DNA of 20,833 nucleotides from Plakobranchus ocellatus. Its lineage: Eukaryota > Mollusca > Gastropoda > Plakobranchidae. Shown here in pieces: positions 1 through 11,309 of the stretch; the stretch's first letter is position 1; every line of letters begins with the position of its first letter. The notes beneath the pieces are model-generated. The model was not told the origin of the DNA, did not search any database, and saw only the letters and a list, made by a program, of their open reading frames with translations. Both the position numbers and the translations under genes were made by a program. The stretch spans positions 1,906,248 to 1,927,080 of the forward strand of contig BLXT01006120.1 of NCBI GenBank assembly GCA_019648995.1. The letters run 5' to 3'.

Positions 1-532
1 CAAGACATATCTCATCTATCAAAATTGTAAGAAAAAAAGCTACATTCTTAAGACGGCCAACATGTTAAACACACAAACTATGTCCCCACATGTTACCTAT
101 GTTACCTGCAGTTGTTATTAATTATTTTACACAGTGTGACAAACCGTAAATCAAAAGTGCTTTGATGAGGGAAAAAATTAAAAGGGGTAGCTTTGGTACC
201 AAAACATGAAATAATTTTGAAGGAAGCTTTGTTTCAGGGGAACTTATTTTACAACTTAAAATGCAAAACTCTAAATACTGGGCACCTAGGCGAAAAGTAA
301 AATTAAGGGCAGTATTCTACTCAATATTAACATACTAGTCAAAACAGTCACAGATTACATTATATCTTTTCTAATTCTGATGTTTTTTTTAAATGTAATT
401 GCTCTCAGTGAACTTTATGTTAGAACTAAAGTCAGAGTGATTCATCACAGATTGATCTGTGCTAGGTTATACATAGGCCTATGTGCAATTCAAATTTTTT
501 AAAATTCATTTGGAAGAAGAAAATGAACAAAA

Positions 533-551
533 ATACTAATAGTATTAGTAT
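533..551. repeat. 19-bp palindrome
   Basis: atactaata-g-tattagtat, 9-bp perfect arms with a one-base centre, of low complexity. Confidence 0.8.
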
Positions 552-873
552 GTTTCCTTTAACAGAATCAAAACACTTATATTTCTAACATGTGAAATCG
601 CAAAGAGAGCAGTTGACTTGATTTAAAGTCACAAGTTTTTTTTTATTTAGCCAGTAGCAAAACAAAAAAGATGAAAAAAAGATTAATTAATTTAAAAAAT
701 CAGAAAAAACTCATAAACCTGCAAAAGTATTCAGATGGAGCTCACCTAGATAGATCTTTAGACCTTGGCTAGCATTACAAAAAAAAGTATCCACTTATGT
801 ACAAACCAAAATATTGATAAACATACTCTTAACACTTCACATTTCAAAAAAAGGTGTGCACCAGTGTATAGAA

Positions 874-897
874 GTATAATTATTTGTATAATTATTT
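874..897. repeat. 12-bp tandem duplication
   Basis: gtataattattt occurs twice in direct succession. Confidence 0.75.
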
Positions 898-1326
898 ATA
901 CAAAAATCATAAGCCCTGATACTGCTGTGTAAATTGTTCTTTAGTGGAAGACTAACTAAGAGGGGGCATTGCAAGACTGTTCCAGTATCAAGCTGAAGTG
1001 CAGCACCCATTACCATAACAATAAACAAAAACATAATATTTGAACGTATTTGAAGAGTACATGAAAACAGGCACCGTCACACTCATATGCATGCATAATG
1101 AGATATTTCATTATACTGCTTGGATTTTAGTTCACACAATTCAGTTTACCTTCAGAGAATACAAGATGGAGTGACAGGGACACACAGAAAAGTGTAACAA
1201 GTTGAGCTATGAAGGAGTAAAGCAAATCCTTCTACAACTATGCATGTACTTTTCCCCATGTCTTCATCATAATTAAGCTAAATTATAACTGGCTTTTAAA
1301 GATAACTCCGTCCCAAAATTTCCCAT

Positions 1327-1345
1327 AAAAAAAAAAAAAAAAAAA
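1327..1345. repeat. Poly(A) run, 19 bases
   Basis: An uninterrupted A run, with no retroposed gene recognised next to it. Confidence 0.9.
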
Positions 1346-1680
1346 TAGGGTAGAGGTGTTACATCCACACCAAATAGTACAAATATTTCCAAGTGATATT
1401 TTCATCTATGTAATGTAATATGCTTTCAAATGCACTACTTTAATTATAAATATAGCTGAAAATAACTGCTATAAAGGGAACAATGCTTTAGTCAAAGAAT
1501 ATAATCTTGGGACTTGGAGGTTGCCAGATGGTGGTGTTAGGCTATAGCATTCTATGGAGGTGGTAGAGGCACGGTTTAAGAATCAAACAAGGGGCCAAGG
1601 CTGTGATAAAAAGACTGCATGATCCTTCAATAAATTTGTATTGGTCAAGTTTTGTATTTTTATACTTTACCCGCTTCTTT

Positions 1681-1756
1681 GGAGCAAATGCTGACATAAC
1701 TGGTAGAGCACTTGGCTACAATGCCACAAGTGATGGTTTTGATCCCTTGTCGAGCC
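1681..1756 (+). mobile_element. Decayed tRNA-like SINE head
   Basis: The stretch tggtagagcacttggctac (1701-1719) resembles the D-arm to anticodon region of a tRNA. It is followed at the right spacing by a B-box-like GGTTTTGATCC (1735-1745). The A box is degenerate and the cloverleaf does not fold cleanly, so an old tRNA-derived SINE is likelier than a tRNA gene. Its body may run on past 1756, with the end not visible. Confidence 0.5.
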
Positions 1757-4700
1757 AAACTTAAGGATGTTATTTGCCCATTGTATCCATCTAAAAATGC
1801 CATAGCCCAAGAGTGAAGATGGAAGTGTATTCCTGGTTCAGCTACACTAGTTCCAATCATAGGACTCTTTTTCTACACCTCTTCAAAATATAAGAAATTG
1901 ACAACCTGGGAATAAAACACTAAAAATAAAGCATTTTCTTCACTGTGAAATAGGAAATAACCAACTTTGATCAGCATTATAACTATCTCCTTCCCTTACA
2001 CATTGAGTAAACTCAATGTGTGAATTCGTTTAAACACATAAAATATTCCAATGAAGTTCAAGGCACTAGGCTTTAAGCCGAGCTAGAGCCTATTCAAGGT
2101 GGCTACATTTAAAAGCTGTTGAAAGTCAAAATCTCTCTCCTGACAAACTTCATCAGCAAACAATGAAACAAAATACCAATATAAACAGAAAACCAACACG
2201 AATCAATGTTACTTTTTAAATAAGAGCCAAATTTGTTCTTAGCACATAGGAGAATCATACCAAACATTCTTGAAGTTCGCTGAAAATGAGATAGACCTAG
2301 ATTTAGTCTTAGAGCTAAATGTAGGTCTGGATACATGTAGATCCCTTTTAACTGGCCAAATTATAGCATGTAATTAATAAAGTACAAGAGGGAGTCCTAT
2401 GACAGGTGGAAAAATCCTGAGTGGGAATTCTTTTTCACTTAAGAAAGGAAATATTGACTTACCAAAAAAAACAACAAAGAAACACAAAGCCTTTAATTTA
2501 AACACTGCGACATCAACATTTAAATTGCTTTTACAGAGGTATAAGTATACCAATATGACTATGATAAAAAGTTCAAGGCTGTTGAATCACAAAAAGCTAA
2601 TTCACTTTCTTAATTTTTAGTGGAAAGACAAATTTTGGGACTATCAAAGCTCAAGATCTTGTTACTAATCAAAGTAAAATGCATGCATATTTCTGTAGGT
2701 GTTGCATTAAAAAGAGTCAATATCAATTACATGTTACTGACAATACCTTATCCCTCTTTTGCTTATATGTGAAAAACAAATATTGGCAACCCAGCCTTTT
2801 ACTAATATAAACTGACGTAATGTGTAAAACAACACTATCTTTCATAAGGGATAAATCACAAAAAAATCCCGGGGATATGCTTCCTCCATTTATTTTGTTG
2901 TAAAAAATTCTGAGTAATTTACTTGATTAACAGTAATGCTTTTTAATTTGATATATAAGTTTCCAAACTAACATTGTAAAAATCAATTACTGAAATTGAA
3001 AACATAACAATATTTTTAAACTTCATCCAATCACATTATGAAGACAAAAAAACAAGTGCAAAAATATTCTCCTTGGAATGCTTTTTATGAAACAACAAAA
3101 CATGTTAAAGTATATATTGCTACGAACAACTTAATCCAGCAAAAATAATGTATTATACAGTACGTGTACCATTAATAAAAAGAGTAAGATGTAAATGAAG
3201 AATCAAAATACTTTTAGAGATTGGCGTTACTCCATGCAGTTTTTCATGTTTGAAAAAAAGAAAAAGCAAAAATAATCTTGCTGCTTACAATCAGCTGTGG
3301 CAGCATTAAAAAAAAAAAATATTTAGTTTTAAAATATCAATCAATTTTCCCAAAATTACTTTTTCTGAATTAAACTTAGCACCATGGTAAATGCGGTGTT
3401 TGGTGAGTTGTAATAGAATCTGCCCCCATCTTTGAAACATAGCAGGACAATGGCAAAACATAACAGTTAGGATGGAATGACTACCAGAATCTTTTCTCAC
3501 TCAAACATGAACACTCTAACACTGATGCATTTATGCACAGGGAACAAAATATTGAGTGTGTATTTTTTTTTTTGTTTGTTTTTTTTTTTGGAAAATGGAG
3601 GGGGTCCCTCATGCAAGACAGATGTATGATCATTTTAAACTATACAAATGAGGCCTAGGCTAGGTTAGGTACCTTGATAACAAACATACAGGTGCCCTGA
3701 GTCCCTGGTTTTAATTGAATACAGTAAGATAATGCGACTCAGATTGTAAGTGTTTTTTTTTTAATGCTGTATGTCCAAAAATAACAGAAAAGTATTTGTT
3801 GTTAGTCATATTTACTTAGTTCTTCATTTCAATTTCTTTTGTAATTATTGCTATAGCAAATAATTTTCATCTCCATTAATGTTTTCAGTTAATCTGCTAA
3901 CTCTTATTACCTTTTATCTAAAATAATTCAAGCTAATATCTTGCTATATTGGGAAAGAAAGATGATACACAGAAATACATATCTATGAATAATATTTTCT
4001 TTCCTTAATGAGCCAAAGATAAAACTTGTGTACGTTTGGAGCCTAAAGAGATGTAGGGTTTTAAAACATCATATTATGTATATTGTTAAATCTTTATACA
4101 TATAGGGGCTGATTCTAGAGCCAATTTTATAATTTTATGCACATTTGCCTGTTATGAGTTTTGTGCGCTGGTCTGTTTAAAATTCAATAAGTTTCATGTG
4201 CTAGAGGCTCATACAACACATGTCTGTATCAAAATTTGTAGTAGTTCCTAAAACAACTTAGCCCTATCAGGAGAATAAAAATAAGAGACAAAGAATATTT
4301 TTAAATAGCAATTTTTATGTATCAGGATGGTCAAAACAAAACAACACATGCAAAGTAAAAATCATTTGATTAGAGGTAGGACCTCTAATTTTCTCTTTTA
4401 AATCAATTTTTTGAACAAGTAAGTATAGGACTTACTATAGAAGTCACAGAAAAGTTTATGTCTAAAGCAGCTGTGCTGATAGGGATATGTGTTTCTATAA
4501 CCACTTTTGTTGCTGCAGTTAATTTGGGCAAAACAGATGTCGATATGCAACTAGAAAATTGTCGTTAAAACAAATTTTTAATAATTTATATCTTTCTAAG
4601 ATCACATCTCCATTCTTAATGATACCTACACAATTTAAAAAAAAAAAGCCTTAAACAAAAATTAATAAATAAATAAGCAATAAGCACTCTGCATGCAAGT

Positions 4701-7700
4701 TATTCTGTACAATACACAAGCAGACCCTTGGGTTGAAGATGTATTAAAAATTCTCTTTATTAGAGTCCATCAGTGATTCTGTAAGCCACTCTGCCTTTTA
4801 AGGAACAAAGTACAGACAAAGTAAATTTTTCAGCAGAGACGTACAATTATGTTTGCTATTAGCTAGTGTAAATTGTAACTCACACACAATGTTCATCTAC
4901 GAGCTGGTCGCAAAGCTTTACTTTCTGCATGCTCTTCCTCACTGGTGGACAATCATGCCTCTGCTGAATGGTATTGAAGAAAGATTCAAATCACCATGCA
5001 GATTTTTTTTTTTTAGTCTTGCAAACTTGAAAATATGGCTTTTCATTTTTTGATAGCAGCCAAACTTAAAAAGCTTCCCTTCGTCCATTCAATATGTTCA
5101 TAACAACTGACCAAAATAAACGCAAACTTCAAACATCTATAATATGTGCAAGTGGTGTACTTGCAAAAGAAAACAAAAAATAGAAAATAGGAGAAAAAAC
5201 TTAAGGTGAATTTAATGATAGTTTGATCAACATGCAATGGTTCTTCAGTGGTGCCTGGCCAGTCAAATGCAGATTTTTTTTTTTTGGTCCCGTCGCTCAG
5301 TGAATCAGAATAATGATTAGAGTATCACATTTTCAAATAGGGTTTAGCATAGTATCATGTCTTGAAAAGAAGGCATTGGCAACAGTTGAACCACCATTCT
5401 CTCAGAAATTGCGCAAATGCACTCCGATTATGCCGTAAATGATATTGAAACTTCATTGAAGGATTTCCCGCTCTACAATCACAAGAACACCGCAAAGAGT
5501 TCATAATTTTATCTTGAGACCAGTCCAAATGGGTCACACTATCACAAATCACTTTTCATACATCAGGAAAAATGTTTGTACCTTTAAAAAAAAAAATATT
5601 AAAAAGAAAAGACAACAAAAAACTAACATGCAAATATGGTCCATTTTCTGGGCTGCATTACTCCAGTGAAAAATTCCATTACCCATTCTCAATGTATCAT
5701 TTAATATTACTTTTTTTCAATTTTTTAACAACATTCTGTATAAAATAAGATTTAACTTCACGCATCTCTTTGCTTAAGGTTAAATTTGCAGCTTCTGATG
5801 TATGTCAAGATATCATTACACTGTCACAGAGATATACGCTGATTTGGCTTTGTTTATTAAAAGGTGTGTTGACAGATAATGACTGGTCTTTTATACATGT
5901 ACTTTCTAGAGAACGATGAAGTTTTGATCTTTCATAGTGAGGGATTCTTCATAGAATATCATCTACTTTCATTCTCTTAATCTTTTCAAATGGATTTTAA
6001 ACTTTTGCCTTTTCAGTCTAATATTTTTTAATCAAGACGAAACATGAAACTCTCTTTGATCAGTTCAAACAAATTTTCACTCACAGTTATAAGTATAAAA
6101 AGATGGGAAAAATGCAACTATGTAACTAAAGGGAGCAGATATGCTTTATTACAGTAACAAAAAAAAATGTGCCAGGTTAATGTGCAGTATGAAGTAAACA
6201 TAAAATGAGGCACTTTTCTGTTTATGTATAAAATTATTGATCAATGCAAGTGAAGTTTTTGAGCATCATCTTTGTTTACATGATGACAAATAAACATGCT
6301 CCATTAATGTACAACCACTCCATGAAATGGCTGTTATAAATTAACACTGCTGCAAGTATGAAGTGTCATCACAAAGTGAGACATTTTGCAGCAGGATCAA
6401 GTGTAATATACATAGGTACACATGCAACCTCTCTCCCTTTGAAAGAGTCTTGCAGTATTTAAAAGCAATTAAAATCAATAGTTAGTGTGCTCTGTAGAAT
6501 ACAAAACATATTTGAATGACTGATATCTCCAAAAAATCTCATTTCGCTCTGCATAACACATTGTTTTACGAATGACTTCACAAAAAAAAAAAAAAAATGC
6601 TTTTGAATAAAGACAGTTTGGAAAAAAAAACAAACAAAAAAACAAGAAAAATGTGAAGGGTTAAACAAAAACAATATGAAGTCTCTTTTTAAAATACATC
6701 ATTATCTCCCCAAGCTCAGACTTTGACATGAAAGACTCATAGCTTTGAACTGAACATAGAATTCCTACAGACTGAGGAGCAATAAGCACATTAACTGTAT
6801 CAAAACAAATCAATACAATTAGCTCGTTATGATATGCTATGCATTGGTTATAAAAGCTGTATAGTGGTGTTAAATAGGCCACTTGAATTGTCTCTATAAC
6901 CAGTCTGCATACCATCTACTTGAATTGCTCAATTAGCTCATGAGATCAGATTTGTCTACTATTTATATTCAAAGGTCAAAAAGCTATTCAGAATGTTTCT
7001 GCCCACAATTTCTGAAAAGAAACAAAAAAAAAGCCATGAACAATCTGAAAGATATCTTAATAAAAATAGAGAGACAAAAATTGAAAAAGCATAGTTGTCG
7101 ATTAAGTGGGAAAACATTGAATATACTATCTGTGTTCCCATGCAAACCTGGCTGAAAATACAAAATTAAGCATCAAAATACTATTTCTGAGATTTCCATT
7201 TTTTCCCACAAGATTTTCCATTGGGTGCATAAAGAAGTTTTAACAGGGAAAAACCCTGAGCAGATTAAAAAAAAACGATTCAAGACAGATACAATAAAAA
7301 AATGAGGTTCAAGATCAAAAACAATTTCATGTGGGTTTAAGAAAAAATTTGAAGAGTAAATGAAGGAAACTTGTTGACAAAATGTTAACTTAAATTTTCT
7401 CAAACTTAAAAAAAAAAATCCAATAAGTTATGTACAAACAAAATAGAAAATATAAAAACAAAACAAAAGTTACTGTGGCAAAAGTACAGCTTAAAAAACA
7501 CAGGCCTTTTAATAAAGATATAAAATATAGCAAAAACTTTAAGGAAAATGTGATGAATTTACTGCCTCCAATATTTTTTGTCAAGTGAACAGATCAATTG
7601 CTTTCAGGTCTATTTCTAGTCAATGAAAATTAAATTTAAGGATTTTGCTTAATAGACTGCCACCCTCAAATTAATATAACATCTGGCAAATCAAAGAATG

Positions 7701-7757
7701 CATTATAGTTTCATTTGCCAAGTCAAGTCAGTTCTGCTACATGCCAAGATACTGGAA
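1757..7757. other. About 6 kb without a recognisable gene
   Basis: AT-rich DNA with many A/T runs (for example T runs near 3560-3590 and 5274-5285, A run near 6582-6597). Open frames are at most about 85 codons, as expected by chance, and none shows a motif. 5355-5552 (minus) reads somewhat coding-like but has no family match I can recall. Confidence 0.6.
1998..2021. repeat. 24-bp palindrome, 11-bp perfect arms
   Basis: acacattgagt-aa-actcaatgtgt, a near-contiguous inverted repeat in otherwise featureless DNA. Confidence 0.85.
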
Positions 7758-8220
7758 AAAAAGTACAGTTGAACACAATTAGGTTGGACATGGATTCCTC
7801 CAAATCACAAATTTGTTTAACTACTCTTTCAATCTACTCTCCAATGAAACCAAACAAAGGTGATTGATAAGAAAGTTAGTAGATTACTACTAAAATTGCA
7901 CTTGTATGCTTTACATCATTAGAATCTTATATGACAATGTCAATAATCATAGCTGTATACAATCATGAACTACAGCCAACCCCACCACTAGATCTATGGA
8001 GTGATAATGATTATCTTTCAAATAAACACTACAAGTAATTTCCTCATCATTGTGATGTCTGTCTGCCTCTTCAGAGCTGTTGCAAAATACAACAAGACTA
8101 GCATTAGATCTAGATTGTAACAGGTGATAATGCCTATCACAGAAAAGGAAAGACTTGCCTAACTGTGCGAGGCACTTTGCAAAATTTACAGCTTTCTGCC
8201 CATTCCTTCCACATTTGTTG
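7758..8220. repeat. Dispersed repeat, copy A
   Basis: It matches 11545-12150 in the same orientation through blocks such as ctagcattagatctaga (8098-8114), aggtgataatgcctatcac, gcaaaatttacag and ttactactaaaat. The copies have diverged with many indels. The minus strand is open across much of it (7947-8318), but the frame is not conserved in copy B, so it is not called a gene. The outer limits are approximate. Confidence 0.7.
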
Positions 8221-8502
8221 CTGTTCACCGCAAACCCTAAATATGATTTATAAGCAATAAACAAACTTGTGAGGCAGGGTAATGAGGAACCATGACAAGA
8301 ACGTAATAGCATATGCAAGTTTCCCTCAGTAAGTAACTACCACTAAGCCAAATTGGTGGGCAAGGCAACACAACCATACACACAGAACAAGTATAAGCTA
8401 ACAAGTAATACTGCATAAAAATCTTTGCAGCAGTTAGTGTTTCATTAATTCTTAACTGTAAGATATTTGTTTTAAGCCACTTTAGACACAAACCTACACC
8501 AG

Positions 8503-8542
8503 GATCCCCCTATTATCCAGTAGATCCCACTATTATCCAGTA
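8503..8542. repeat. Two tandem 20-bp units
   Basis: gatccccctattatccagta is followed directly by gatcccactattatccagta (one mismatch). A CAG precedes the array at 8500. Confidence 0.85.
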
Positions 8543-8717
8543 AGGTCTAAAAAAATTCATCATATACCCATAAATTTTTTTTCTCCTCTATCTTTAAAAG
8601 AAGAAAAATGAAAATGAACAAAAAATAATAGTCACAAAAACACTTTTTCTTGGCAGTGTGGCAATGATCAAGGGCAATAACCACAGTTTATTATTTTTAT
8701 TATGCTGATCTCTTTTA

Positions 8718-9287
8718 TTAATTGAACACAGTAACTCGAAACTCATCCAAATTCCCCAACGATTTGGAGGAATCCATGCTGGATTGTATATCAAAGCAGA
8801 AGGCATAAAAAATGTGTTTCCTAAAAAGAATACTGAAAATATCATGGGCAAAGATACATTCAAACCAGGATGTGCTGGAAATGGCCAATTCAAGCAGATT
8901 TATTTCAATTGTTAAAGCTGTGACAGTAAAATTCATAGAACATGTATATGGACCATCTTTGCCTGATAGAAAGAGAAGAAGAGGACTTGAAATTTCGTGG
9001 TAAATTTTGACACCTGGGCAATCATGAAGAAAAGAAGCAACAATCTCTTCATAGAGGCCAGACAATGAATTATGGTTATCACTGCCTGCATCGGACAAGA
9101 TGATGATGGTTTTTTCCAAAGAACTATAGAAACTTGAGAGAAAAAAAAAAATTTTAACTGATTTTTCAAACAGAGTTTTATAGACACGGAGGCAGGTAAA
9201 AAGATGATGAAAATTAATGAGGAAGTAAAATGAAAATGCTTTATAGTTGAAAATGACTAATATTTCTTTCTTAATCATTTCTTTCAT
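8718..9287 (-). CDS. Unassigned open frame of 189 codons
   Basis: This is the longest uninterrupted frame in the window and is unlikely by chance in DNA this AT-rich. The part from about 9130 downward is the more protein-like (ILSDAGSDNHN, EEIVASFLHDCPG, SSTSWFECIF). It is preceded on the minus strand by a T-rich tract ending CTCTCAAG, which could be a splice acceptor, and its stop overlaps an AATAAA (8714-8719), as in a terminal exon. I recognise no domain. Other frames in the same stretch are also open for 60-100 codons, which weakens the case. It is either an orphan terminal exon, a decayed element or chance. Confidence 0.25.
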   Translation of the reverse strand: MKEMIKKEILVIFNYKAFSFYFLINFHHLFTCLRVYKTLFEKSVKIFFFLSSFYSSLEKTIIILSDAGSDNHNSLSGLYEEIVASFLHDCPGVKIYHEISSPLLLFLSGKDGPYTCSMNFTVTALTIEINLLELAISSTSWFECIFAHDIFSILFRKHIFYAFCFDIQSSMDSSKSLGNLDEFRVTVFN

Positions 9288-9681
9288 ACACCAAGAATTC
9301 CAAAAAATAAAAGCTGGATCAATAACATGATGGTCATGTCCAATTACTTCATGGTGATTGGATTACAAAAAAAATTTAAAATTTCCAAGTACAATAGAAA
9401 AGAAAAGAAAAAAAGACAGAATTCCAAGATGGAGTCACTATAATGAAGGCTACTATAGTTTTAAGTAACCTAATTTTGCTCCACATTCCATCTGCATGCC
9501 AAAGCCATCTTGAGATCAGATAAACATTGTCCATTGATGCCTAATAATTCAGTAATGCAATAATGTTGACTTGACCAGCCAGTTCAATTGATACACTAAC
9601 ATATATTCCTGAAAAACTCCATGATGTCAAATTGCTATCAGCTTCCAAATCATAAAGTGTAGTTCATAGATTTACAAATAC

Positions 9682-9787
9682 CATTGCATGCTGTAAAGTC
9701 ACAAATGTACCATCTTCTTGCAGATAAAAATTGAGCACAATTTTTTTCTCAGCATGACCACGGATTACAATGGCAGTAGATTTAACC
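9682..9787 (-). other. Exon-like segment, unassigned
   Basis: A pyrimidine-rich tract ending CCTGCTAG is followed by 35 coding-like codons (STAIVIRGHAEKK, NFYLQEDGTFVTLQ) and a donor-like ATG/GTATTTGT. It would enter with one leftover base and leave in phase 0. It does not join in frame to the Rab exons or simply to the open frame at 8718-9287. No family is recognised. Confidence 0.2.
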
Positions 9788-9899
9788 CTAGCAGGAAAAA
9801 CACACATACACATAATCCAACCCCACTCAAAACGATCCAGTGCACCACATTTACACATTTAATGATTCTTGGTACTTATATCATTTACAAGAAAGTGGT

Positions 9900-10502
9900 G
9901 GGATAGTTCAAAATATCTATCTCAATCCTCCCACTAGACTTAAATTAATTGAACATTTTCAATACAACTGAAAGTAAAAAAAAAATTAGTAAACTGAAGC
10001 AAATTCAAATTAACTTCACATTTGACATCTCTATATTTGAATTATGTAGAAAACAAAAAAAAAACATGTTAAAAAAAAGAATGACAATCAGAAATTTAAA
10101 AAAAAATTGAGAGAGATAATTTTTTAAAATATTGTCTCAGAAACACTTTTTGCTATGCTCCCCGAATCTAAGAAAGATAATTCATTCAGTTCTTCAATAA
10201 AAAATTTCATGACATTTGGCTGAAAGATATCTGACGTCAGCAAATTTTTAAGCCTTAATTTCAACAGGCCCTCCAAAAACCATGAACTTTTTCATCTTTC
10301 CTCATGTATAAAGTAATAAACACACTATGATTAGATTCTAAAGACAAATTTACCATTTACTGATTTAGCTCTCCCATTAACTAACATTATACAGGTAAAA
10401 ATAATATTTTCCTCCATAAACTGGAGTCATTTCTTTCAGCAAAGCAAAACATATTGTTATGTAAAAAAAGTTTACAAAATATTCTTGTCTTTGTTCAGAA
10501 GG
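9900..10502. other. AT-rich spacer with one CRE-like palindrome
   Basis: There is no gene. The only notable string is CTGACGTCAG at 10231-10240, which contains the perfect cAMP-response-element core TGACGTCA. No promoter context is visible. Confidence 0.5.
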
Positions 10503-10513
10503 GAGCAACATAA
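10503..10513. repeat. SINE target site duplication, left copy
   Basis: gagcaacataa, identical to 10795-10805 on the other side of the SINE. Confidence 0.8.
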
Positions 10514-10794
10514 AAAAGTAAAGTGGGTCCCACGCTTAGTCCAAGCATTGGGGAACCAGGAGTAGGGTCCTGATTGTTCTCGGCATACGGCATTTGAGGT
10601 AGTTTGCCATTGCTTTTTCCTTGCCGCCTTTTACTTTTGCGGGGTCTTAAGAGACCTAGCTACCCATTTAGTGCTGGGTGGACACGGAGGAGCTATGAAA
10701 ATCTGACTTGGCCCGGACTGGGAATTGAACCCCAGATCGCGTGGATGGTAGCCAACTACCTAACCAGATGAGCCACCGCTCCCCCCAAGAGAGA
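10514..10794 (-). mobile_element. tRNA-derived SINE, minus strand, with target duplications
   Basis: Read on the minus strand, the 5' head resembles a tRNA. It has an A-box-like TGGCTCATCTGG (10764-10775) and a B box GGTTCAATTCC (10721-10731), spaced as in tRNA-class Pol III promoters. The body follows to about 10514, with a short T-rich tail. The GC content is clearly above the surroundings. It is flanked by 11-bp direct repeats gagcaacataa. The head has lost the tRNA acceptor stem, so this is not a functional tRNA. The SINE family could not be named. Preserved boxes and perfect duplications suggest a fairly young insertion. Confidence 0.85.
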
Positions 10795-10805
10795 GAGCAA
10801 CATAA
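10795..10805. repeat. SINE target site duplication, right copy
   Basis: gagcaacataa, identical to 10503-10513. About eight extra bases (aagagaga) separate it from the recognisable head at 10786. Confidence 0.8.
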
Positions 10806-11047
10806 CAAAAGAAAAAAAAAAGTTTTTATATGTTTGATACTTGTGCTTGTATATTATTGCAGCTGCATCCAACAGTAAAACGAAAGCATTTAAAAGATAA
10901 TATTAGTAAATTTATATTCTGATTATCTCGCAGCAATATAAACATATATTTGATGGATGTATCATTCATTAAAATCATGTTTGCATGCATATCAGACCAA
11001 TTCCCACCTTTTCTGACATATGAAATGAAATGGGACTTGGAATCACA

Positions 11048-11053
11048 TTTATT
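11048..11053 (-). terminator. Candidate poly(A) signal AATAAA of the Rab gene
   Basis: This is the first minus-strand AATAAA downstream of the stop codon, about 130 nt away. It is followed within about 40 nt by a G/T-rich stretch on the same strand (near 11005-11015), as expected for a cleavage region. More distal AATAAA motifs exist, so a longer 3' UTR is possible. Confidence 0.4.
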
Positions 11054-11183
11054 AACACTTTCAAAGGTGGACCAATCAATTAATAAATAGAAAAGAAAAA
11101 AGAAAACACAAAAGCAAGCAACTTAGCTTTTGTATCAAATACTCTCCATCACAAATTTTCTCAGCTGATTAATTTAGGCAGTG

Positions 11184-11309
11184 CTAGCTGTTTCCTCCAC
11201 AACATGGCAGCCAAGTTCGGCCCTTGCCTAATGACCTGCTGTTGAGCTGTAGCCCACCAGATTGGCCTGGATCCATGTTACTATCATCTCCAAATCGACG
11301 CTTTAACTC
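11184..11309 (-). CDS. RAB43: Rab43-like exon 4 (residues 177-217, hypervariable tail)
   Basis: This exon is too short and too ATG-poor to stand out on its own. It was found by extending from exon 3 in phase 0. After the acceptor CTCAATCCAG it begins ELKRRFGDD, contains LQLNS (196-200, as in vertebrate RAB43 and fitting the hydrophobic motif that contacts Rab escort protein) and ends WLPCCGGNS before TAG at 11184-11186. Cys212 and Cys213 are the expected geranylgeranylation sites. The intron phase, the LQLNS motif and the terminal cysteines together make the exon secure. Confidence 0.92.
   Translation of the reverse strand, partial: ELKRRFGDDSNMDPGQSGGLQLNSRSLGKGRTWLPCCGGNS

Larger units (their letters stand above)
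1..1680. other. Intergenic or distal 3' flank, no gene seen
   Basis: AT-rich, with stop codons frequent in all frames. Apart from the small palindrome, duplication and A run listed separately, nothing is recognised. 1500-1620 is less AT-rich but has no frame or known motif. Confidence 0.6.

Noticed and set aside
6661..6915. 84-codon minus-strand frame
   Set aside because: Its length is within chance expectation and it has no domain or splice-site support.
7947..8318. 123-codon minus-strand frame
   Set aside because: It lies across dispersed repeat copy A. The frame is broken in copy B, so it looks like non-coding repeat DNA.
10231..10240. CRE-like CTGACGTCAG as a functional enhancer
   Set aside because: One 10-bp motif far from any promoter is not enough, so it is only mentioned as a string.
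10700..10786. A genuine tRNA gene
   Set aside because: The B box is good, but there is no paired acceptor stem, and the element continues into a SINE body with target duplications.
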